Shown piece after piece: positions 8,286 to 17,957 of a stretch of 64,000 nucleotides of DNA. The notes beneath the pieces are model-generated. The model made no database searches, was not told where the DNA came from, and worked only from the letters and a program-made list of their open reading frames with translations. Both the position numbers and the translations under genes were made by a program. Each line of letters starts with the position of its first letter. The first letter of the stretch is position 1. This DNA comes from Pseudomonas costantinii (lineage in GTDB: Bacteria; Pseudomonadota; Gammaproteobacteria; Pseudomonadales; Pseudomonadaceae): assembly GCF_001870435.1 (NCBI RefSeq), contig NZ_MDDR01000003.1, positions 243,286 through 307,285 on the forward strand, given 5' to 3'.

Positions 8286-9204
8286 CGGTCTTCCAGAAAG
8301 GGTAAAAGTTGAACCATTGTTGGGGCGCTTCCAGGCAGAACTGGCCCAGGCGCGCGGCGTAGCATGCGGTCCACTGGGCGATCACCTGCTCGCGGGTGCT
8401 GCGCTTCCATTCGATCAATTGGGCGAACGGCTCGATGCTCAGGCGATAGCGGCCGTTGTGTTTCAGGCACATCAGCAGGTTGACCGGGCATTTGAGCAGG
8501 CCGGCCAGCAGCCACGGGCCTTGGGGGAAGGCGGCGTCAACGCCGAGGAAATCCACGCGCACCGTGCGCCCGCCATGCAGCGGCACGCGGTCGCCGGCGA
8601 TGGCCAGCCACTCGCCCTCGTCCAGGCGCTGGCTGAGCAGCAGCATGGTGGCCGGGTCCAACTCGCTGACTTGAATCAGGCGCAGATGGGTGGCCCCGGC
8701 CTCGCCCAGCAGGCGGTTGAATTGTTCGGCGTGCTTGGTGTGCACCAGCACGTTCATGGTGACTTGTTCACCGATCTCCGCGAGCGCTCGGCACACTTCC
8801 AGGTTGCCCAGGTGCGCACCCACCAGCATCTGCCCACGTTCGCCGCGCAGTTGCCCGCGCAATTGCGCGGGGTCGTTGATTTCGATTTGCTCGATGCGCA
8901 GCTTGCCGTTCCACACGTCGAGCTTGTCGAGCAAGGCGTCGGCGAAGGCCATGAATTGGCCGAAGACTCTTCTGTGGGTAGGGCGCAGCTCATCGCGACC
9001 GCTCCATTGCGCGAGGCGCTGCTGGTATTCCCAGGCGCTCTGGCGCGCGGTGCGGCCGAACAGGAAAAAGTACAGAACGATGCCGTACAGCACCGGGCTC
9101 AGCAGTCGACGGCCGAGCACCTTGGCGGCGACGGCGGTGAGTTTCATCAGCCAGAAACTGCCGCGCTCCTCGCGGTCGGCCCAGTGCTTGGTGCTGTCGC
9201 TCAT
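8269..9204 (-). CDS. LpxL/HtrB-like lipid acyltransferase, aryl polyene cluster
   Basis: Membrane-associated acyltransferase of 311 residues of the lysophospholipid/lipid A acyltransferase type. An N-terminal hydrophobic helix (about residues 27-45) anchors it, followed by the catalytic HxxxxE motif (AHLGNLE) and the GDRVP block typical of LpxL and LpxM. In the APE pathway it probably transfers the polyene or a fatty acid onto the lipid anchor. The ATG at 9204 gives the 4-base overlap seen throughout the operon. The frame stays open for another 107 codons upstream, but that stretch shadows the glycosyltransferase gene. Exact acyl donor and acceptor cannot be deduced. Confidence 0.83.
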   Translation of the reverse strand: MSDSTKHWADREERGSFWLMKLTAVAAKVLGRRLLSPVLYGIVLYFFLFGRTARQSAWEYQQRLAQWSGRDELRPTHRRVFGQFMAFADALLDKLDVWNGKLRIEQIEINDPAQLRGQLRGERGQMLVGAHLGNLEVCRALAEIGEQVTMNVLVHTKHAEQFNRLLGEAGATHLRLIQVSELDPATMLLLSQRLDEGEWLAIAGDRVPLHGGRTVRVDFLGVDAAFPQGPWLLAGLLKCPVNLLMCLKHNGRYRLSIEPFAQLIEWKRSTREQVIAQWTACYAARLGQFCLEAPQQWFNFYPFWKTDDDAS

Positions 9205-9935
9205 GCCTGCCACCGTCGCCACAGAATCATCGGCGCGCGCACCAACATGCCGAAGAACAGGCGGGTGTGCATGACGGAGATGCGCACGTTGTCGCGGAAC
9301 AGGCGGAAATGCGACAGGCCGTCGGCGGGGTAATGCACCTTCGTCGGCAGCCAGCGCATCGGTTGGTTGCGCCAGGCCAGGCGCACCAGGATGTCCGAGT
9401 CGAAATCCATGTGCGTGCCGATGTAGGCCGAGTCCATCAGCGCCAGCGTGGGCGCGAGCGGGTACACGCGAAAGCCACACATAGAGTCGCGAATCTGCAG
9501 CGACAAGGTGTTGATCCATACCCACACGTGGGTCAGGTAGCGCGCGTACAAACGGCCCTTGGGTACACTCTCATCGTATTCGGGGTAGCCGCAGATGATG
9601 GCGGTTGGATGGGTGCGCGAGGCATCGATAAAGGCTTCGACTTCGCGCAGGTCATGCTGGCCGTCAGCGTCCACTTGCAACGCGTGGGTAAAGCCCTGGC
9701 GCGCGGCTTCGCGGAAACCGGCCATGACCGCGCTGCCCTTGCCTTGGTTGTTTGGCAACGTCAGCAAGGTGACGTTTTCAAGCGTCGCCAATTGTGCGAG
9801 TACCGCTGCGCAAGCCGGGCTGCTGCCATCGTCCACCAACAGGCACGGCAGGCCGCTGTTCAACAGGCTGTGAACCACGGCCGGCACGGCGGCTTCATGG
9901 TTATAGACCGGAATCAGTGCGCAGGGGTTATGCAT
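9201..9935 (-). CDS. Family 2 glycosyltransferase, aryl polyene cluster
   Basis: GT-A type glycosyltransferase of 244 residues. It shows the nucleotide-binding LLVDDGSS motif, the metal-binding QVDADGQHD motif and a C-terminal region resembling dolichol-phosphate mannosyltransferase-like enzymes (IRDSMCGFRVYP). No membrane helix is obvious. It likely adds the sugar that links the aryl polyene carboxylate to its lipid anchor. In several APE clusters the glycosyltransferase and the acyltransferase are one fused protein; here they are separate genes overlapping by 4 bases. It overlaps the end of the ligase gene by 8 bases. Confidence 0.85.
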   Translation of the reverse strand: MHNPCALIPVYNHEAAVPAVVHSLLNSGLPCLLVDDGSSPACAAVLAQLATLENVTLLTLPNNQGKGSAVMAGFREAARQGFTHALQVDADGQHDLREVEAFIDASRTHPTAIICGYPEYDESVPKGRLYARYLTHVWVWINTLSLQIRDSMCGFRVYPLAPTLALMDSAYIGTHMDFDSDILVRLAWRNQPMRWLPTKVHYPADGLSHFRLFRDNVRISVMHTRLFFGMLVRAPMILWRRWQA

Positions 9936-11598
9936 GGGCGGCTACCAGTTGAATTCGACCACTGGAGCAAGCTGCAACGCCGTTGCGGTAGGCGAAGTAC
10001 AGCTTGCTGCGTTCCTGGTCGAAGCGCAGGTGCAGCTCGATTTTGTCGCCGGGGCGCACCAGTTGCTGAAACTTGAGCACTTCCATGCCGGCAAAGGTCG
10101 CCGGCAAATCGAGCAGTTGTTGGCCCAGGTTGAACGCCCATTCCACCTGAACCACGCCCGGAAGTACCGGCGTTGCCGGGAAGTGGCCGCTGAAATAGGC
10201 CAGGTCCGGCGGGATACTCAGTTGCAAGGTCCATTCACCGTCGGCTTCGACCTGCTCCAGCACTTCCGGCGTTTTCGGCCGGGGCGCGAGCAACAGTGCG
10301 GCGACATCGGCCTGGGGCAGTTTGCCTTGGGCATTCAGTGGCAACTGGCGCAGCAAACGCCAGCGGCGGGGCAGGGCCAGGGCTTCGCAGTGTTGGCTCA
10401 GGTGTTGGCGCAGGGTTTGAGTGACGGCGCGGCGGCCCTGGTTGCGCAAGGCATGCAGGCCGTCGGCACTGAGCACTACCAGCGCGCCGAGGGAAGCGCG
10501 GTTTTCCTGCACCACGCCCAGGCGGGTTTCGGTGACCCACGGGTGGGCCATCAGCGCCTGTTCCAGCATCGGCAGGGAGATGCGTTTTTCTTCCAGTTTG
10601 ACGATGCGGTCCAGGCGACCGAGCAGTTCGAAGCGCCCATCGGCGTGGATGCGCGCAGCGTCAGCGGTCTGTTCGATATGCCCGTCGGGCAGGTAGGGCG
10701 AAGCAATGCGCAGGGCGCCGTCGGCGTCCTGGCTCAGTTGAACGTCAGCAAAAGGCTGCCAGGGTTGTGCACCTTGGCGCCAGGCGATGCCGCCGGTTTC
10801 CGAGCTGCCGAGGATTTCCGTCGGCCATTGTTGCAAGCGATCATAAAGCTCACCTGCGGCCTCGATAGGCAAGGCGCCGCCAGACGAGAACACCCGCGCC
10901 ACTTTGCTCAGCGCAGGCCAATCGAGGTTATCGCCCATGCGCTTGAGCAGCGCGGGGCTGGCGACCCAGGCGAACTGCGGGTGTTCGCGACTGGCGCGTT
11001 GTAAATCTTCAGGGAAGGCCAACTGTTGGCGCACAAAGGTGCGACCGGCGCATAACGGCCACAGCACGCGGAACAGCAAGCCGTAGATATGCTGTGTGGC
11101 GACGCTGCCGATGATGCAGGCGCCCTTGAGGTCCGCGCCCCACAGGGCTTCCAGGGCCTCAACTTCGTTGGCCAGTTGGCGCAGGGTCTTGTCGATACGC
11201 TTGGGCTCGCCGCTGGAGCCGGAGGTGCACAGGCTCAGTTGGCAAGTGTCCAGATCGAGTTCGGCAGGGCTCAAAGGTGCCTGATACAGCGCGTCGAGGT
11301 CAGTGGCCTCGATCAGCCATGCGTCAACGGCATCATCCCAGCGCTGTCGGGTCTGAGGCTGCAAGTCGGCGGGCAGCAACACGCTGACCCCGGCCCGCCA
11401 AGCGCCTAGCAAGGCAATGGCCAGCAAGCCGGCATCTTCCAGATGCACCGCCAAACGCTGGATGCCACGTGCTTGCAGGCCTGCGGCCAGGCTCAGGGAG
11501 TGCGCCCACAGTTGAGCGTGATTCATCGCAGGCTCGGTGGTGACCAAACGCTGTTCCAGCGGCTCAAGCAACACGTGCTCAAGTTTCAACCCATTCAT
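9928..11598 (-). CDS. Aryl acid AMP-ligase fused to hotdog dehydratase, aryl polyene cluster
   Basis: Two-part protein of 556 residues. Residues 1 to about 440 form an ANL-superfamily adenylating enzyme with the P-loop [15 protein letters not shown], which would activate the aromatic starter acid and load it on an ACP. Residues about 450-556 look like a FabZ/ApeI hotdog dehydratase ([20 protein letters not shown] with the active-site His). In other APE operons these are separate genes (ApeH and ApeI, from memory). I set the start at the ATG at 11598, which overlaps the upstream stop by 4 bases; the frame remains open 37 codons further. Confidence 0.87.
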   Translation of the reverse strand: MNGLKLEHVLLEPLEQRLVTTEPAMNHAQLWAHSLSLAAGLQARGIQRLAVHLEDAGLLAIALLGAWRAGVSVLLPADLQPQTRQRWDDAVDAWLIEATDLDALYQAPLSPAELDLDTCQLSLCTSGSSGEPKRIDKTLRQLANEVEALEALWGADLKGACIIGSVATQHIYGLLFRVLWPLCAGRTFVRQQLAFPEDLQRASREHPQFAWVASPALLKRMGDNLDWPALSKVARVFSSGGALPIEAAGELYDRLQQWPTEILGSSETGGIAWRQGAQPWQPFADVQLSQDADGALRIASPYLPDGHIEQTADAARIHADGRFELLGRLDRIVKLEEKRISLPMLEQALMAHPWVTETRLGVVQENRASLGALVVLSADGLHALRNQGRRAVTQTLRQHLSQHCEALALPRRWRLLRQLPLNAQGKLPQADVAALLLAPRPKTPEVLEQVEADGEWTLQLSIPPDLAYFSGHFPATPVLPGVVQVEWAFNLGQQLLDLPATFAGMEVLKFQQLVRPGDKIELHLRFDQERSKLYFAYRNGVAACSSGRIQLVAAHA

Positions 11599-12140
11599 AC
11601 GCGGCCTCGAACCCTTTGTCGTACCAGCCATTCCACGGCAAACAACAGCCCCATCAGCCCGTAGGCGATCAGGCCGTTGTACAACGTCCACCAGCTCAGC
11701 GGCGCCCACAGGGTGAGAGCGGCGGCGAGCAGGCCATTACATAGAAAAAACGCGCTCCACACCACGGTGACCTGGCGCGTATACACAATCGCGTGCGGTG
11801 GCAGTACCGGGTCGGTCATGCGCGCCAGGCGCTCGACCATCGGCGGGCCGTATTTCAGGCTCAAACCGAACAGCGCCAGCATGAAGGCGCTGACCAGGCT
11901 TGGGTACCAACGCAGCAGGTGCGGGTTATCGAACCATGCCAGCACCAAGCAGAACACGATCACCGCCACGGCCATCCAGCGGCTGCCGGGGCGACGTGCA
12001 CCCGTCAGCGCACGCATCAGCCACAGGCTGCCCAGCAGCAGGCCGAATTGCCACGGTGCAAAGTGTTCGGTGCCGTAATACACCGCGAAGGGGTACAGCA
12101 GCCCCGCCAACAACAGGCCAAGGCCGATCAGCCGACTCAT
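11595..12140 (-). CDS. Integral membrane protein of the aryl polyene cluster (COG4648-like)
   Basis: Membrane protein of 181 residues with about five hydrophobic helices (near residues 3-22, 30-45, 53-66, 76-95 and 118-160) and short polar loops. It matches the conserved membrane protein found in APE operons between the ACP genes and the ligase. Function is unknown; it might hold the synthesis enzymes at the inner membrane, but that is a guess from position. No catalytic motif is apparent. Start and stop overlap neighbours by 4 bases each. Confidence 0.72.
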   Translation of the reverse strand: MSRLIGLGLLLAGLLYPFAVYYGTEHFAPWQFGLLLGSLWLMRALTGARRPGSRWMAVAVIVFCLVLAWFDNPHLLRWYPSLVSAFMLALFGLSLKYGPPMVERLARMTDPVLPPHAIVYTRQVTVVWSAFFLCNGLLAAALTLWAPLSWWTLYNGLIAYGLMGLLFAVEWLVRQRVRGRV

Positions 12141-12391
12141 GCGGCGGGCGTGACCAGACGGTACACCGCCTCAACCACGTCGTTTACGGTACGCACCGCC
12201 TTGAACTCTTCGGCGGCGATCTTCTTGCCGGTCTGGCGCTTGATATGGTCGATCAGGTCCACGGCATCAATGCTGTCGATTTCCAGGTCCTGATACAGAT
12301 TGGCATCGAGGGTGACACGCTCCGGGGGGAGTTCAAACAGTTCCACCAAGGCATCGCGCAGGGTGTTGAAAATATCGTCACGAGTTTGCAT
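12137..12391 (-). CDS. Acyl carrier protein (second of two), aryl polyene cluster
   Basis: Acyl carrier protein of 84 residues. The phosphopantetheine attachment serine lies in DLEIDSIDAVDL, about residue 40, with the usual acidic helix 2 around it. It would carry the growing polyene chain for the ketosynthase, ketoreductase and dehydratase of the pathway. It pairs with another ACP directly upstream; APE systems use two. There are nine bases between this gene and the upstream ACP, one of the few gaps in the operon. Confidence 0.92.
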   Translation of the reverse strand: MQTRDDIFNTLRDALVELFELPPERVTLDANLYQDLEIDSIDAVDLIDHIKRQTGKKIAAEEFKAVRTVNDVVEAVYRLVTPAA

Positions 12392-12400
12392 GGTCCGGTC

Positions 12401-12670
12401 TCAAGCTGCCTGTCTGGCCGTGACAAACGCCGCAAGGCTGGCCACGTTGGTGAAGTGATTGCGGGTGTCCTTGGCGTCGGCATCGATCTTGATGCCGTAC
12501 TTTTTCTGGATCGCCAGGCCCAATTCCAGGGCGTCTACCGAATCCAGGCCCAGGCCTTCGCCGAACAGGGTTTGGTCGCTACCGATGTCGTCGACGCTGA
12601 TGTCTTCCAGGCCCAGGGCCTCGATGATCAGCGTCTTTATGTCGTGCTCAAGGCGGTGTCTGTCGCTCAT
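12401..12670 (-). CDS. Acyl carrier protein (first of two), aryl polyene cluster
   Basis: Acyl carrier protein of 89 residues. The attachment serine is in GLGLDSVDALEL, near residue 42. The start at the ATG at 12670 (MSDRHRLEHDIK) is typical of the family; the frame is open upstream but there it shadows the acyltransferase gene. It differs enough from the second ACP that the two probably serve different steps, for example starter loading and chain elongation. It overlaps the acyltransferase gene by 23 bases. Confidence 0.92.
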   Translation of the reverse strand: MSDRHRLEHDIKTLIIEALGLEDISVDDIGSDQTLFGEGLGLDSVDALELGLAIQKKYGIKIDADAKDTRNHFTNVASLAAFVTARQAA

Positions 12671-13460
12671 CTTCGGCGAGCTCCTTAATAAAATAGTGGT
12701 GCAGGTAATCGTTGAGCTTGCGTGAAGCCTGGGGCGCGGGCCCGAGTGCGGCAAACGCCTGTGGTTCTATATCGGCACCCACCCGCAAACTGAAGTGCAC
12801 GCGGCATTTTGGGATGCGATACCAGGGTTCGGCCTTGGTCAGGGTGGTGGGGCTGACCTTGATCACCACGGGGGTGATGATTGTCGCACCGCGCAGCGCG
12901 ATGGCGGCGCCTCCGCGATGAAAGGCAGGCGCTGCGCCGGGTGGGGTGCGGGTGCCTTCGGGGAAAATGATCAGGGTTTGGCCTTCGCGCAGGGCCGCGG
13001 CGGCGGCATCGAGCATTTCGGCGCTGCCATCGTTGCTGATGTAGCCGGCTTCACGCACCGGGCCACGGGTGAAGGGGTTTTGCCACAGGCTCTGCTTAAC
13101 TACGCAGTTGGCCTGGCGCGCCAGGCCGATCAGGAACACCACGTCGATCAGCGACGGGTGGTTGGCGATGATCATCTGGCCCGGACGACCAAGCTTTTCG
13201 GCGCCTTCGACGCTGTAAGTCAACACGCCGGCGCGTTGCATCAGGCGAACAAAGCACCAGAACAGCCAACTGATGGTGTGGCGGGCGCGGCGCTGGTGCT
13301 TTTCAGCGCTGCCTGGCAGGCAACCGAGCAATGGAAACACTAGTAAACGCAGGCACAGTCCGCCCACGCCGAATAGGAAGAAGCTCGCGGCGGTGGCGAA
13401 CAGGCGCCAGTAATAGGCGTCCCGTGGCTTGTCGGTCAGGGCTTGCGTTGCCAGTTCCAT
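12648..13460 (-). CDS. PlsC-like 1-acyl-glycerol-phosphate acyltransferase family protein, aryl polyene cluster
   Basis: Membrane-bound acyltransferase of 270 residues. Two N-terminal hydrophobic segments (about 20-50) precede the catalytic HxxxxD motif (ANHPSLIDVV) and the acceptor-binding FPEGTR motif, the signature of the PlsC family. It is the second acyltransferase in the operon and probably builds the glycerolipid-like anchor or acylates it. A role in general phospholipid synthesis is less likely given the location. It overlaps the chain-length-factor gene by 25 bases. Confidence 0.87.
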   Translation of the reverse strand: MELATQALTDKPRDAYYWRLFATAASFFLFGVGGLCLRLLVFPLLGCLPGSAEKHQRRARHTISWLFWCFVRLMQRAGVLTYSVEGAEKLGRPGQMIIANHPSLIDVVFLIGLARQANCVVKQSLWQNPFTRGPVREAGYISNDGSAEMLDAAAAALREGQTLIIFPEGTRTPPGAAPAFHRGGAAIALRGATIITPVVIKVSPTTLTKAEPWYRIPKCRVHFSLRVGADIEPQAFAALGPAPQASRKLNDYLHHYFIKELAEDERQTPP

Positions 13461-14155
13461 ACGCGGTTCTTCCAGGCATGTTGGCAGGCGGCCTGTTCAG
13501 TGAGCAGGGTGCGCAGCAGGTTCAGGGCGTGAGGCCACTGGGTTTGAGTGGGTTGGACAGCGCCGGTTGTGAGTTCCAGTTGCCACTCGTCGCCCGGTGT
13601 CAGCAGCAGGCCAAGGGCATAGGGGAACGGTACATCGTGGATCCAGCTGGCATAGGTCTCGGGTGGCTGTTCTTCGGTGATCACCAGTAATACCGCCGGA
13701 GCACCTTCGTTAAGCAGTGCGGCGGCTTCAAGCATGCCGTGCTCCAGGCCATCACCGGCGGCCGCGAGGGCGGTCATTTCACTGGTTTCATTGCGCAGGA
13801 TCGACCACAGGCCAATCACCGCGTTATGCACCGACAGGCTGAACTGGGTGGGCGACAGCGGTTGGTCGTTGGCCAGGTCGCTGAGGATATCGAGGGTGCG
13901 CGGGGTCTCACCGTGCCGGGAAATAAACACCAGCGGCAGGTCTTCCAGCCCCTCGGCCAGCGGCCAGCCCACGCTGAACGCCATGCGCGCCAGGCGGCTC
14001 AGGCGCCGGCGCTGCATGGCCGGCAGGAATGACACGTCGGGAGAGGCGTCGCTGGCAGGCAGCACCACCGGGGCTCGGCACCAGGCATGCCAGTCGTCCG
14101 CGCTGTCAAGGCCAGGCGCCCACGCACGCCATTGGGCGATGTTGAAAGTGATCAC
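13436..14155 (-). CDS. Beta-ketoacyl synthase N-terminal-like chain length factor, aryl polyene cluster
   Basis: Protein of 239 residues resembling the N-terminal half of ketosynthases (the Ketoacyl-synt_2 type) but without an active-site cysteine: the region that should carry it reads TALAAAGDGLEHG. Such proteins in APE operons pair with the active ketosynthase and act as a chain length factor (ApeC type, from memory). This is the first gene of the operon in this window. Its start is GTG at 14155; the nearest purine-rich stretch is about 14 bases away, so initiation may be weak or the start may differ slightly. Confidence 0.75.
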   Translation of the reverse strand: MITFNIAQWRAWAPGLDSADDWHAWCRAPVVLPASDASPDVSFLPAMQRRRLSRLARMAFSVGWPLAEGLEDLPLVFISRHGETPRTLDILSDLANDQPLSPTQFSLSVHNAVIGLWSILRNETSEMTALAAAGDGLEHGMLEAAALLNEGAPAVLLVITEEQPPETYASWIHDVPFPYALGLLLTPGDEWQLELTTGAVQPTQTQWPHALNLLRTLLTEQAACQHAWKNRVWNWQRKP

Positions 14156-14503
14156 TGAGAAGTTATCCCGCCCCTGCGGGCTTCCATGTGCGGTCGTTGG
14201 CCCCGAATACCGGGACAGGGAACAATGGCCGAATGGCGCGCATTATCCCGGTGCTGTGGGGTTCTAGCAAACTTTGGTAAAGAATTGTTCACGGCTGATT
14301 ACAAATAGATGGTGAAGATTTACAGATTGTCCTTTACCGGAGGGTGGGTTGGATTGTCGGACTCTTCCTTTTAATTTGTCGGGTTCGGATCGCCGTCGGT
14401 GCGCAGAGTGCCTGTGATGCAGCAGTGCATGGATGAACGAGGTAGCTAACAGGCGCTTTTGCCCTCTACACTCGGACATTCATTGATACACGGAGGTTTT
14501 TCC
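14156..14503. promoter_or_regulatory. Divergent intergenic region: presumed aryl polyene operon promoter and parA-like promoter
   Basis: This 348-base gap separates the leftward APE operon from the rightward parA-like gene, so both promoters should lie here. The middle (about 14260-14380) is clearly richer in A and T than its surroundings. On the minus strand a loose sigma-70 match, TTGTAA with TTTACC 17 bases later, lies near 14280-14310, but it fits the consensus poorly. I see no convincing operator or small gene. Confidence 0.35.
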
Positions 14504-15274
14504 ATGCGGCGTGTGGTGTTCAATCAGAAAGGCGGCGTTGGCAAGTCCAGCATTGCCTGCAACCTGGCGGCGGTCAGTGCCAGTGAAGGCTATCGAACCC
14601 TGTTGGTGGACCTCGATGCACAGGCCAACTCAACCCAGTACCTCACCGGGCTGACCGGCAACGATATCCCCATGGGGATCGCAGATTTTTTCAAGCAAAC
14701 CCTGTCTTCCGGGCCGTTTTCCAAGAAAAACCAGGTGGATATCTACGAAACCCCGTTCGACAACCTGCACGTGATCACCGCTACCGCAGAACTGGCAGAC
14801 CTGCAGCCCAAACTTGAGGCCAAGCACAAGATCAACAAGCTGCGAAAGCTGCTGGATGAGCTGAGCGAAGATTACGATCGGATCTACCTGGATACGCCGC
14901 CGGCGCTGAATTTTTACGCGGTTTCAGCGCTGATTGCCGCTGATCGAGTGCTGATCCCTTTCGACTGCGACAGCTTCTCTCGTCAGGCCCTGTACGGCCT
15001 GCTGGCTGAAATTGAAGAGTTGAAGGAAGACCACAACGAAGGCCTCGAAGTGGAAGGCATCGTGGTCAACCAGTTCCAGGCTCGGGCGAGCCTGCCGCAG
15101 CAAATGCTTGATGAATTGATTGCTGAAGGCCTGCCGGTGCTGCCGGTGTACCTGGCCAGTTCCGTGCGCATGCGCGAGTCGCACCAGGAGAGCAAGCCGC
15201 TGATCCACCTGGACCCTCGGCATAAGCTGACACAGCAGTTTGTGGAGTTGCATAACCTGCTGGAAAACGCCTGA
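14504..15274 (+). CDS. ParA/MinD-family ATPase
   Basis: Deviant-Walker ATPase of 256 residues. The P-loop KGGVGKSS (9-16) carries the signature first lysine, the A-prime motif is YLDTPPALN, and switch segments follow. Such proteins position plasmids, chromosomes or large complexes on the nucoid or membrane. No ParB partner or parS-like cluster is adjacent, so this is an orphan ParA; it corresponds by context to PA5028 of P. aeruginosa (from memory). The ATG at 14504 has GGAGG six to seven bases upstream; the frame is open for 15 codons before it without support. Confidence 0.85.
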   Translation: MRRVVFNQKGGVGKSSIACNLAAVSASEGYRTLLVDLDAQANSTQYLTGLTGNDIPMGIADFFKQTLSSGPFSKKNQVDIYETPFDNLHVITATAELADLQPKLEAKHKINKLRKLLDELSEDYDRIYLDTPPALNFYAVSALIAADRVLIPFDCDSFSRQALYGLLAEIEELKEDHNEGLEVEGIVVNQFQARASLPQQMLDELIAEGLPVLPVYLASSVRMRESHQESKPLIHLDPRHKLTQQFVELHNLLENA

Positions 15275-15280
15275 TGCACT

Positions 15281-15416
15281 GATCGTTCCCGCGCTCTGCG
15301 TGGGAATGCCGCCTGGGGCGCTCCGCGTCCCGCCTGACGCCGCACACCTTAAGATCTGCGCATGGGTGACGCAGAGCGTCACGGTATGCATTCCCACGCA
15401 GAGCGTAGGAACGATC
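15281..15416. repeat. GATC-bounded palindromic intergenic repeat, copy 1
   Basis: Imperfect palindrome bounded by GATCGTTCCCGCGCTCTGCG on the left and GAGCGTAGGAACGATC on the right. Inner arms contain GCGCTCCGCGTCCCGCCTGACG and GACGCAGAGCGTCACGG-like hairpins. Two more copies occur near 23192 and 27639. It lies between the convergent parA-like and trxC genes and may also end transcription. This is a Pseudomonas REP-type family, non-coding. Confidence 0.8.
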
Positions 15417-15543
15417 TGGCAAGAAGGGTGTGGCCTTTATCGTTGCCTACAGGTAAGCCAGAGTCGCCCGGCTTGTGCGTCTGGATGGGCATTTCTAAGG
15501 TTCTTCGGTCACTGAACATAGAATCTCCCGCATTTGACCGTGT

Positions 15544-15978
15544 TTACACGCCCTGGCTACGCAGCCAACTCATCAATTGCGGCAGCGCAAACGCCCCGCT
15601 TTGGCGCGCCACTTCGCGGCCGTTCTTGAACAGGATCAAACTGGGAATCGAGCGAATCCCCAGCTGCGCCGACAACTGCTGGTTGGCTTCGCTGTCGAGC
15701 TTGGCTAGCCGGCACTTACCTTCTAACTGTCCAGCCGCCTGCTCGAACACTGGCGCGAACGACTTGCACGGCCCGCACCAATCGGCCCACACATCCACCA
15801 GCAACGGCAGGTCGCCCTTGATCTGGCTGGCGTAGTCGCCTTGTTTCAGCTCAAAAGGCTTGTTCAATAAAACTGGTTGTTTGCAGCGCCCACATTTCGG
15901 CGCATCGCCCAGGCGCTCGCCGGGGATGCGGTTGAGGCCGTTGCAATGCGGGCAGGGGATTACAAAAGGTTCGGACAT
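15544..15978 (-). CDS. trxC: Thioredoxin 2 (zinc-binding thioredoxin)
   Basis: Cytosolic thiol-disulfide reductase of 144 residues. The N-terminal zinc-binding extension has two CxxC pairs, Cys9/Cys12 and Cys29/Cys32, as in E. coli TrxC. A standard thioredoxin domain follows with the active site WCGPC at 67-71 and the cis-proline loop RSIPSL. Family members are often induced by oxidative stress. The ATG at 15978 has AGGAG seven bases upstream, which I prefer over an in-frame start 20 codons earlier. It stands alone on the minus strand. Confidence 0.93.
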   Translation of the reverse strand: MSEPFVIPCPHCNGLNRIPGERLGDAPKCGRCKQPVLLNKPFELKQGDYASQIKGDLPLLVDVWADWCGPCKSFAPVFEQAAGQLEGKCRLAKLDSEANQQLSAQLGIRSIPSLILFKNGREVARQSGAFALPQLMSWLRSQGV

Positions 15979-16188
15979 GGAGGGCTCCTCTGATGTGGCC
16001 AATGGAGTGTATTTGGAGCCGGATACTGGGTTTATCAAGGCGTGTAGGAGGATGACTCATCCACTCACAGTTTCGCCCGTGCTGATGTGAGTCGCCAATC
16101 TAGGCTGTTAGAGCCTGTTTTGTTTTGAACCATTGGTCTGTTTTGAGCTATAGCAAATTGCGATATTCAGGACGAGGACAGCCCGCTG

Positions 16189-16440
16189 ATGAGCCTGGTG
16201 GATATCCTCAGTGACTGGATCGAGGCTTACGATCATGAGCATCGCCCCATGCCTGTCGCCAGTGGTGTCGATGTGCTGCGCTACATGATGCGCGAACATA
16301 ATCTCACCCAGAGCGACCTGCCAGGCGTTGGCGCCCGGTCGGTCGTCTCTGAGGTCTTGAGCGGCAAGCGCCAGCTCAACCTGCGGCAAATTCGTTGGCT
16401 AGCCGAGCGTTTTGGCGTTTCAGTAGAAACCTTTATCTGA
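16189..16440 (+). CDS. HigA-like helix-turn-helix antitoxin, N-terminally truncated orphan
   Basis: Protein of 83 residues, mostly a helix-turn-helix domain of the HigA antitoxin type (MREHNLTQSDLPG, then RSVVSEVLSGKRQLN and a terminal FGVSVETF). Full-length members that I remember are about 130 residues. Codons just upstream of this ATG continue the family pattern in frame (ending QDEDSPL), yet a TGA closes the frame 14 codons before the ATG and no usable start lies between. The gene thus looks cut at its 5 prime end. No HigB-type toxin gene is next to it. It may be a solitary regulator or a relic. Confidence 0.7.
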   Translation: MSLVDILSDWIEAYDHEHRPMPVASGVDVLRYMMREHNLTQSDLPGVGARSVVSEVLSGKRQLNLRQIRWLAERFGVSVETFI

Positions 16441-16445
16441 GGCTT

Positions 16446-17957
<1,512 letters not shown>

